Assembly: GCA_011048485.1 (NCBI GenBank)
Contig: DSDX01000163.1
Span: 1-6,633 of the forward strand
DNA from: Candidatus Aminicenantota bacterium
GTDB lineage: Bacteria; Acidobacteriota; Aminicenantia; Aminicenantales; Saccharicenantaceae
Length of the DNA: 6,633 nt
Direction of reading: 5' to 3'
This document shows, in pieces, positions 1 to 4,977 of this stretch. A program made the translations under genes and the position numbers. The notes below the pieces were generated by a model. It worked only from the letters and a program-made list of their open reading frames with translations. It did no database searches and had not been told where the DNA came from. Position 1 is the stretch's first letter. Every line of letters starts with the position of its first letter.

Positions 1-214
1 CCCTCCCCCTCCCTATTCCACTTCGCATCCTGCCTCCCCTCCTCGGACGCTGCGGCGTCCTGCGGCTAAGGAGGACATATCCCCCTGGACCCCCTTCCGA
101 GAGCGCAGCGTGGGGGGAATCGTGAGAAACGGTTCCAAGGGGGGTCCGGGGAGATAGAGGCCATGCCCTGAGCGAAGCCGAAGAGAGATCCTCCCGGGAT
201 CGGGGGAAGAACCT
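1..214. other. Non-coding GC-rich region with nested inverted repeats
   Basis: I see no credible gene here. The first 45 bases are pyrimidine-rich on the plus strand. A perfect 6-bp hairpin lies at 45-60 (GGACGC, loop TGCG, GCGTCC). An 8-bp perfect match ACGCTGCG (47-54) / CGCAGCGT (104-111) would compete with it. A longer imperfect inverted repeat spans 78-156 and is listed separately. A short stem GATCC/GGATC lies at 187-201. What lies left of position 1 is unknown, so this could be the far side of an intergenic spacer or part of an interspersed repeat. Confidence 0.6.
78..156. repeat. Imperfect inverted repeat, 17-bp arms
   Basis: Arms 78-94 (TATCCCCCTGGACCCCC) and 140-156 are complementary over 17 positions, with 15 Watson-Crick pairs, one G-U pair (86/148) and one mismatch (82/152). 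They enclose a 45-nt loop. No T-run follows on the plus strand, and none is obvious on the minus strand, so it does not look like a terminator. It may be one copy of a dispersed intergenic repeat, but only one copy is visible in this window. Confidence 0.55.
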
Positions 215-254
215 AAAAAGAGGGGGGCCCGCCCCTCCGGGATGGGGCGGGCCC
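215..254 (-). terminator. Rho-independent terminator of the receptor gene
   Basis: A perfect 11-bp GC-rich stem pairs 225-235 (GGGCCCGCCCC) with 244-254 (GGGGCGGGCCC) across an 8-nt loop. Reading the minus strand, the stem is followed by CCCTC and then five T (complement of 215-219). It starts 33 nt beyond the TAG stop of the leftward receptor gene. On the plus strand no T-run follows, so it should act only on leftward transcription. Confidence 0.85.
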
Positions 255-287
255 GACGGGCTCCGCGTCGTTCCCCTCGTACGAACT

Positions 288-3200
288 CTAGAACACGAAG
301 CGCACTCCCAGGCGCCCGGAGATCGGAGCCATGAAGCTGTAGGGCATGCCGAAGCGGGGATCGAGGACCTCGTCAGGGGCGGGGGCCCAATCGCCCGAGA
401 TCAGGGCGGCGTCGCCCGGCGAAATGTTGTAGCGGTACTTCGTCGAGTAGATCCGCTGGGCGGTCCGGGCGTTGAAGATGTTGTCGACGTTGAGGTTGAA
501 CTTCAGCCCGGCGCGCCCGCCGAGCTTGAGGCCGTACTCGAGATAGGCGTTGGCGAAGAAGACGAACGGGGTCCGGCCCATGTTGCCCCGGTTGAAGGGG
601 AAGTAGCCGTCCGAGTCGACGATCCATTCCTCGGTCACCGGCGTGCCGCTGTAGGCGTTGGCGATCAGGCCCACCGTCAGGCCGAAGGGCAGGGCGTAGC
701 TGCCGTAGGCCTTGAAGCTGTGGGTCCGGTCGGTCGGCAGGACGCCGTCGATCGGGTTGAGCTCCTTGTCGTAGGAGAGGTGCCACATGTCGAAGAAGCG
801 CTCGCCGTTGGGCGAGTTGCGGCCGTCCTCGTCGGAGCTGGCCAGCCCGCTGTAGTTCCCCGTGAGCCGGCTGAGGGTGTAAGAGAGGCCGCCCTGCCAG
901 CTGTGGCTGAAGCGCTTCTCGAGGGCCAGGTTCATGGCATAGTAATCGCGCTTGGCCTTGGGGCAGTCGGGGGTGCCGGGCAGGAGCAGGCCGCCGGCGC
1001 GGCACTCCTCGAAGACGTCCTTGATATAATCGCTGCCCGGGTTGGTGTAATAGTACTCCTCGATCGGGACGCCGATGTCCTCGATGGCCCAGAGAACCTT
1101 CTTGTTGACCAGGCGCAGGGACAGGGAGGCGTCCTCGGCGAGCTTTTTCTCCATCCCCAGCGAGATCTCCCGCTGGGTGAAGGGCTTCATGTCGGGGTCG
1201 ATGACGTTGAACAGGGGCGGCCGGAAATCGCAGGTCCAGAGAAGCTCGCCGGGGAAGTTGCCGTCGACGCCGATCTGGGTGTAGTCCCAATCGTCGAGGG
1301 TGTAGTAGGCGCTCTTCCAGGCCAGGCCGCCGAGGCCGTTGGCGCCCATGTTGAGCTTCATGACGTCCTGGAAGATGCCGAAGCTGCCGTAGACCTTCAG
1401 GTTCGAGTCGCCGAAGACGTCGTAGGCGAATCCGAGCCGGGGAGCGAGCTTGTCGGCGAAGCCGAAGTTGACCGGCCTCTTGATGCCGGCGTAGGCCGGA
1501 TCGGTCGTGTAGCTGGGCAGGTACTCCGCCTCGGCCCGGAGGCCGAGGTTGAGGGTCAGCCGGCCGGCCACCGTCCAGCTGTCCTGGAGGTAAAGAGACC
1601 AGCTGTTCATGTTGACCCGGTAATCCTCGCCATAGGGCCCGGCGTCGGCGAAGCCGCGGATGGCGTAGTAGCCGTATTCGCCGCGGCCGTAGTTCGTGCC
1701 GTAGGCGATGAGGTCCTGGTCCCAACCCAGGAAAACGATGGGCAGCTGGCCCTTGTCGGTGACGTCCTGGGTCCGGCGCATGAACTGGGCCCCGGCCTTG
1801 ACGGCGTGCTCGCCGGCGCCCCGGAAATAGTAGGTGAAGTCGGAGTTCAGGGTCATCTTGCCGTCCATCCGCTTTTCGAGCCCCATGACGTTGGTCCGCG
1901 GGTAGTTCTGCCAGCCGGCGGGATGCCGCAGCTCGTCGGGTATCTCGGGGAACATGTCGTTCGAGACGAAGGCATAGGCGCCGGGCTGCTCGAGGCGGAA
2001 AGCGTAGTAGGGCTCCGAGGGGAGCGGGGCGATGCGGTTGTTCTGGTCGCTGTAGAAATAGCCGCCCCGGACGCTGAGCAGGGCGTTGTTGCTGAGGGTC
2101 AGGTCGGCGTAGGCCGTGGTGGAGAAGACGGGGTAGGAGTAGCCGAGGTTGTTGTAATCGCCCGAGGCGTTGGACAGCGCGGCATAGGTCTGGTCCGAGG
2201 GGAAGGTGAAGGGGTCGCCGCCGCCCTTGTACTTGAAGAGGTTCATGACCACGCTGGCCCCGGCGCGCAGGTTCTTCATCGGCTGGGCCGAGAGCTTGAA
2301 GGAGCCGTTCAGGGCCGTTTCGGTGCGCCGGTAGGAATTGACGCCCGTCACTTCCTGGATGGCCATGTCCATGGCCCGGTCCCGCCGGAACAGGCTCGGG
2401 GTGAAGGCCCCGAAGAACCAGAGGCGGTCCTTGACGATGTAGCCGCCCAGAAGGAACCCGGCCTCGATGGCGTGCTCCTTGTCCGTGCCCACGTACTGGT
2501 CGTAGGGGTAATAGCGGGCCTGGGTCCCGTCGCTCAGGTCGAGCGACAGGCGGTCGCGCCGCCGGCCCTCGAGGCCCGTGCCGGAATAGTAGCCGACGAC
2601 CTCGCCGTGGAAGCTGTTGCCTCCCGAGCGGGTGATGACGTTGACGACGCCGCCGACCGAGCCGCCGTATTCGGCGTTATAGCCGGAGGCCTTGAACTGG
2701 ACCTCCTCGGCGAAATCGAAGACCACGTTCTGCTTGCGGGTCCCGCCATTGAGATCCGAGGTGTCCGTGCCGTCGACGAAAAAAACGTTCTCGGCCCCCG
2801 AGGCCCCGTCGACGGAAATTCCGTCGAGAAGGTCGTTCTCGCTCTGGACCCCGGGAAGGATGGTCACCAGCGAATCGAAGCTGCGGCCCTTGGGCAGGGC
2901 GTCGAAGGTCTTGGCCGTGAGGACCTGTCCCCGGGCCTGGCTCTTGACGTCGATGAGGGGGGACTGGCCGATGACGATGATCTCTTCCTCGACCGGGCTC
3001 GGCTCCATGGCGATGTCCACGACCAGGGCCTGCTCGACGCCGAGCGCGATGTCGTTGCGGACGACCGCTTTGAAGCCCGGGAGACTGTAGGTAATGGTGT
3101 AGATCCCGGGAGGGAGGGCCAGGAGGCGATAGGAGCCGTTGGCGTCTGACACGGTCGCCGCCGTGCCCACGAGCCGCGGGCTTTTCGCCTCGACCGCGAC

Positions 3201-3335
3201 GCCGGGGAGAGGGCCTCCCTGGTCGTCCTTGATCGCGCCTATGATCCTGCCAGCCGTAGGAGCCTGAGCGGAGAGGACCCCGGCCAGGAGAAGCGCGGCG
3301 ACCAATGTCGTAACGATCGGTTTGAGAGCTTTCAT
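288..3335 (-). CDS. TonB-dependent receptor-like outer-membrane protein with N-terminal carboxypeptidase-regulatory-like domain
   Basis: This encodes 1015 residues. The start is ATG at 3335, chosen because AAGGAG lies 5 nt upstream and a textbook Sec signal peptide follows at once (MKALK, then hydrophobic residues 7-22, likely cleavage after LSAQA, residue 25). Residues about 27-110 form a carboxypeptidase-regulatory-like beta-sandwich (GRIIGAIKDDQGGPLPGVAV, then DANGSYRLLALPPGIY). EIIVIGQ at about 118-124 resembles a TonB box. The plug covers about 125-240, with LPKGRSFDSL, LPGV, FFVDGTDTSD and GGVVNVITRSGGNSFHG. The rest is a barrel rich in aromatic and glycine residues. It ends in GRLGVRFVF, a terminal aromatic as expected of a BAM-assembled protein. 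Length fits Oar-like receptors (roughly 1000-1100 residues). By family, it would import or bind a substrate at the outer membrane using TonB-ExbBD energy. The substrate cannot be read from sequence. C778 and C791 could form a disulfide in a surface loop; a third Cys is C702. The gene appears monocistronic, transcribed from 3576-3603 and ended by the hairpin at 215-254. An in-frame extension back to 3569 exists but is judged untranslated leader. Confidence 0.95.
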   Translation of the reverse strand: MKALKPIVTTLVAALLLAGVLSAQAPTAGRIIGAIKDDQGGPLPGVAVEAKSPRLVGTAATVSDANGSYRLLALPPGIYTITYSLPGFKAVVRNDIALGVEQALVVDIAMEPSPVEEEIIVIGQSPLIDVKSQARGQVLTAKTFDALPKGRSFDSLVTILPGVQSENDLLDGISVDGASGAENVFFVDGTDTSDLNGGTRKQNVVFDFAEEVQFKASGYNAEYGGSVGGVVNVITRSGGNSFHGEVVGYYSGTGLEGRRRDRLSLDLSDGTQARYYPYDQYVGTDKEHAIEAGFLLGGYIVKDRLWFFGAFTPSLFRRDRAMDMAIQEVTGVNSYRRTETALNGSFKLSAQPMKNLRAGASVVMNLFKYKGGGDPFTFPSDQTYAALSNASGDYNNLGYSYPVFSTTAYADLTLSNNALLSVRGGYFYSDQNNRIAPLPSEPYYAFRLEQPGAYAFVSNDMFPEIPDELRHPAGWQNYPRTNVMGLEKRMDGKMTLNSDFTYYFRGAGEHAVKAGAQFMRRTQDVTDKGQLPIVFLGWDQDLIAYGTNYGRGEYGYYAIRGFADAGPYGEDYRVNMNSWSLYLQDSWTVAGRLTLNLGLRAEAEYLPSYTTDPAYAGIKRPVNFGFADKLAPRLGFAYDVFGDSNLKVYGSFGIFQDVMKLNMGANGLGGLAWKSAYYTLDDWDYTQIGVDGNFPGELLWTCDFRPPLFNVIDPDMKPFTQREISLGMEKKLAEDASLSLRLVNKKVLWAIEDIGVPIEEYYYTNPGSDYIKDVFEECRAGGLLLPGTPDCPKAKRDYYAMNLALEKRFSHSWQGGLSYTLSRLTGNYSGLASSDEDGRNSPNGERFFDMWHLSYDKELNPIDGVLPTDRTHSFKAYGSYALPFGLTVGLIANAYSGTPVTEEWIVDSDGYFPFNRGNMGRTPFVFFANAYLEYGLKLGGRAGLKFNLNVDNIFNARTAQRIYSTKYRYNISPGDAALISGDWAPAPDEVLDPRFGMPYSFMAPISGRLGVRFVF

Positions 3336-3340
3336 GATTT

Positions 3341-3346
3341 CTCCTT
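3341..3346 (-). promoter_or_regulatory. Ribosome binding site that sets the receptor start
   Basis: Reading leftward, AAGGAG is followed by five bases (AAATC) and ATG at 3335. This spacing, with the signal peptide that follows, supports this start over the in-frame ATG codons further upstream (3569 and 3545). Confidence 0.85.
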
Positions 3347-3395
3347 GTCCCGGACCGAAGCCCCCGTGGGGCCGGCCGGGCCGTTCTCTCGTTCC

Positions 3396-3423
3396 GCGCG
3401 CCGGGCATTCCTCCCCGGCGCGC
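3396..3423 (-). repeat. Perfect 10-bp hairpin in the receptor leader
   Basis: The arms GCGCGCCGGG and CCCGGCGCGC are fully complementary around the 8-nt loop GAGGAATG (transcript sense). The loop carries a Shine-Dalgarno-like GAGGA. The hairpin ends about 60 nt before the receptor start codon and has no U-run after it, so it is not a standard intrinsic terminator. Confidence 0.6.
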
Positions 3424-3510
3424 CGTGATGTCCGTACCCTGAGCGGGCCGCCGCCCGGCGGGACCGCTCCCCTTTCAAAAAGTTCTGGTGGACTCGTCAG
3501 CCCGGTCCGG

Positions 3511-3520
3511 TCACCTCCTT
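3511..3520 (-). promoter_or_regulatory. Full-length Shine-Dalgarno match in the leader with no usual start codon after it
   Basis: AAGGAGGTGA is a ten-base match to the usual anti-Shine-Dalgarno complement. It lies about 175 nt before the receptor ATG. No ATG, GTG or TTG follows at normal spacing; the nearest candidate is a CTG about 10 nt on, in frame with the receptor. It could be a chance match, a ribosome standby site, or the start signal of a non-canonical leader peptide. Confidence 0.4.
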
Positions 3521-3575
3521 GCTCCAAAATAGGGATCGCGTCCATGAGCGTTCCAGTCCTTCGTCTCATGCTCCT

Positions 3576-3603
3576 ACCATAGGCCGCCGCCGGGACCGGT
3601 CAA
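3576..3603 (-). promoter_or_regulatory. Predicted sigma70-type promoter of the receptor gene
   Basis: Reading leftward, TTGACC (3603-3598, 5 of 6 to TTGACA) and TATGGT (3581-3576, 4 of 6 to TATAAT) are separated by 16 nt. Transcription would begin near 3569. The -35 box touches the 18-bp palindrome at 3603-3620, which suggests regulated initiation. Confidence 0.55.
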
Positions 3604-3620
3604 TGGGCCGAACGGCCCAT
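3603..3620. promoter_or_regulatory. Operator-like palindrome between the divergent promoters
   Basis: ATGGGCCGAACGGCCCAT consists of two perfect 8-bp half-sites around a 2-bp AA centre. It starts at the last base of the receptor promoter's -35 box and lies 42 bp from the -35 box of the rightward promoter. The symmetry and position suit binding by a dimeric transcription factor. No regulator gene is present in the window, so the protein is unknown. Confidence 0.55.
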
Positions 3621-3662
3621 CCTCCCATATGAACCGCTTTTCTCATCCGGATAATTGGGGAA

Positions 3663-3691
3663 TTGGTATTGTGTCCCCGATTTCCTATAAT
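3663..3691 (+). promoter_or_regulatory. Predicted sigma70-type promoter of the lipoprotein-OPT operon
   Basis: TTGGTA (3663-3668, 4 of 6 to TTGACA) and a perfect TATAAT (3686-3691) are spaced by 17 nt. Transcription would start near 3698, giving a leader of about 24 nt before the ATG at 3722. A local drop in GC content around the elements supports the call. Confidence 0.75.
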
Positions 3692-3700
3692 GGGGGGACA
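3672..3700 (+). promoter_or_regulatory. Inverted repeat framing the -10 box
   Basis: TGTCCCC (3672-3678) and GGGGACA (3694-3700) are perfectly complementary 7-bp half-sites with a 15-bp centre that contains TATAAT. A protein bound here would cover the -10 box and probable transcription start, which would suit a repressor. Chance is possible given the short G/C runs. Confidence 0.4.
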
Positions 3701-3708
3701 TCGGACGG

Positions 3709-3715
3709 AAGGAGG
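3709..3715 (+). promoter_or_regulatory. Ribosome binding site of the lipoprotein gene
   Basis: AAGGAGG sits 6 nt before the ATG at 3722. It fixes the start there. An in-frame ATG at 3629 lies upstream of the predicted promoter and is rejected as a start. Confidence 0.85.
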
Positions 3716-3721
3716 CCCCCC

Positions 3722-4960
3722 ATGAGATACGGCACCGTCCTGACGGCCCTCGCGATCCTGGCCCTGGCGGCGGCCTGCGCCAGGCCGGCCAAGGCGCCGG
3801 AGGGGCTCGCGTTCAAGGACGACCTGGCCTTCCTCAAGGCCCGGACCCAGGTCGTCGTGCTGAGCCGCGACGGGGGGCAGGCCCAGGTCGCCGTCAGCCC
3901 CGACCTCCAGGGCCGGGTCATGACCAGCACGGCCGGCGGCCCCGAGGGGCTGAGCTTCGGCTGGATCAACCGCGAGCTTATCGCCTCCGGCGTCAACGAC
4001 CCCCACATGAACGCCTTCGGCGGCGAGGACCGTTTCTGGCTCGGCCCCGAGGGCGGCCAGTTCTCGATCTTCTTCAAGAAGGGCGACCCCTTCGACCTCG
4101 ACCACTGGTGGACGCCGCCGCCCGTCAACGAGGGCGCCTTCGACGTGGCCTCACAGGACGCGGACCGCATCCACTTCCGCAAGGCCATGCGCCTCGAGAA
4201 CTATTCAGGCACGGTCTTCGACCTCGAGGTCAACCGGGAGGTCCGCCTGCTCGCCGCGGACGAGGTCGAAGCCCTGGGCGTTCCCGTTCCCGCCGACGTC
4301 AGGATGGTCGCCTTCGCCTCCGACAACAGCATCACCAATCTCGGCGCCGAACCCTGGACGAAGGAGACGGGGCTGCTGTCGATCTGGATCCTGGGCATGT
4401 TCAACCCCTCCCCGGAGACGACCATCGTCATCCCCTTCGAGCCGGGCCCCGCCTCCGAGCTCGGGCCGGCCGTCAACGACGCCTATTTCGGCAAGGTCCC
4501 GGCCGACCGCCTCGTCGTCGCGGAGGAGCGGGGCGTCCTGTTCTTCAGGGGCGACGGCGAGCACCGGAGCAAGATCGGCATCCCGCCGCGGCGGGTCAAA
4601 CCCTTCGCCGGGAGCTACGACGCCGCGAACAAGGCCCTGACCCTCGTCCACCTGACCGTCCCCGAGGGCGCGGCCGACTACGTCAACTCGATGTGGGAGA
4701 TCCAGGAGGAGCCCTTCGCCGGCGACGTCGTCAACAGCTACAACGACGGCCCGGCCGCGCCGGGGGCCAAGCCCCTCGGCCCCTTCTACGAGCTCGAAAC
4801 CTCCTCCCCGGCCGCGGCCCTGGGCCCCGGCGGCACGATGACCCACGTCCACACGACCATGCACATCACGGGCCCGGAGAAGGCCCTCGACGCGATCGCC
4901 CGGGCCGCGCTCGGTGCCGGCCTGGCCGAGATCAAGACGGCCTTCGATCGAACGTCCTAA
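3722..4960 (+). CDS. Putative lipoprotein of unknown function, DUF6786-like
   Basis: This encodes 412 residues. The start has an AAGGAGG ribosome binding site and opens a signal sequence: MRYG, a hydrophobic stretch at 5-18, then Cys19 preceded by AAA. That is a weak but usable lipobox, so the mature protein is probably a lipid-anchored periplasmic protein. There are no other membrane segments. Notable motifs are HMNAFGGEDRFWLGPEGGQF (95-114), the segment FDLDHWWTPPPVNEGAF (124-140), VNSYNDGPAAPG (337-348), GPFYELETSSPAA (353-365) and THVHTTMHI (374-382) with H375, H377 and H381. From memory this pattern matches a domain of unknown function (DUF6786), and the late ELETSSPA plus HxH signature recalls galactose-mutarotase-like folds, which would point to carbohydrate binding. 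Neither link could be tested here. It is the first gene of a likely operon, with an OPT transporter 17 nt downstream and no terminator between them. The gene looks intact. A role as an accessory or ligand-binding partner of the transporter is inference. Confidence 0.92.
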   Translation: MRYGTVLTALAILALAAACARPAKAPEGLAFKDDLAFLKARTQVVVLSRDGGQAQVAVSPDLQGRVMTSTAGGPEGLSFGWINRELIASGVNDPHMNAFGGEDRFWLGPEGGQFSIFFKKGDPFDLDHWWTPPPVNEGAFDVASQDADRIHFRKAMRLENYSGTVFDLEVNREVRLLAADEVEALGVPVPADVRMVAFASDNSITNLGAEPWTKETGLLSIWILGMFNPSPETTIVIPFEPGPASELGPAVNDAYFGKVPADRLVVAEERGVLFFRGDGEHRSKIGIPPRRVKPFAGSYDAANKALTLVHLTVPEGAADYVNSMWEIQEEPFAGDVVNSYNDGPAAPGAKPLGPFYELETSSPAAALGPGGTMTHVHTTMHITGPEKALDAIARAALGAGLAEIKTAFDRTS

Positions 4961-4967
4961 AAGGAAC

Positions 4968-4974
4968 GGGAGGA
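4968..4974 (+). promoter_or_regulatory. Ribosome binding site of the OPT gene
   Basis: GGGAGGA lies 3 nt before the ATG at 4978, which is a little close. A second purine run, AAAAGGAA, begins at the stop codon of the preceding gene (4959-4966). The 17-nt gap holds no terminator, consistent with co-transcription. Confidence 0.65.
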
Positions 4975-4977
4975 CCG

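Larger units (their letters stand above)
3336..3569 (-). promoter_or_regulatory. Long, structured 5' leader of the receptor gene
   Basis: If transcription starts about 7 nt after the predicted -10 box, the receptor mRNA carries a leader of about 230 nt. Foldable elements, in transcript order, are: a 6-bp outer stem GAGCGG/CCGCTC (3464-3469 with 3441-3446) with a GC-rich interior; a perfect 10-bp stem GCGCGCCGGG/CCCGGCGCGC (3414-3423 with 3396-3405) with loop GAGGAATG; and a 5-bp stem GCCCC/GGGGC (3368-3372 with 3360-3364). None of these arms contains the receptor's own AAGGAG (3341-3346). No known riboswitch consensus was recognised. GC-rich sequence folds easily, so function is not established. 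Confidence 0.45.

Noticed and set aside
720..3149. Long open frame on the plus strand opposite the receptor gene (809 codons)
   Set aside because: It is a GC-bias shadow: its product is Val/Gly/Glu-rich low-complexity sequence with no domain or signal, while the opposite strand encodes a recognisable receptor with its own ribosome site.
2677..3408. Out-of-frame ORF beginning in the loop of the leader hairpin
   Set aside because: The Shine-Dalgarno-like GAGGA is only 1 nt from its ATG, and the product is Arg/Pro/Gly-rich and mostly overlaps the receptor in another frame.
3461..3502. Hammerhead-ribozyme-like core (CTGACGA followed by GAAA) in the receptor leader
   Set aside because: The segment between the two motifs forms only about three base pairs, and no flanking stems I and III with a cleavage site could be drawn.
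3336..3569. N-terminal extension of the receptor starting at 3569
   Set aside because: It would place 78 charged and proline-rich residues before a canonical signal peptide. The ATG at 3335 has a well-spaced ribosome site, and 3569 coincides with the predicted transcription start.
3629..3721. Earlier in-frame start for the lipoprotein at 3629
   Set aside because: It lies upstream of the predicted promoter, has no good ribosome site, and would bury the lipoprotein signal sequence.
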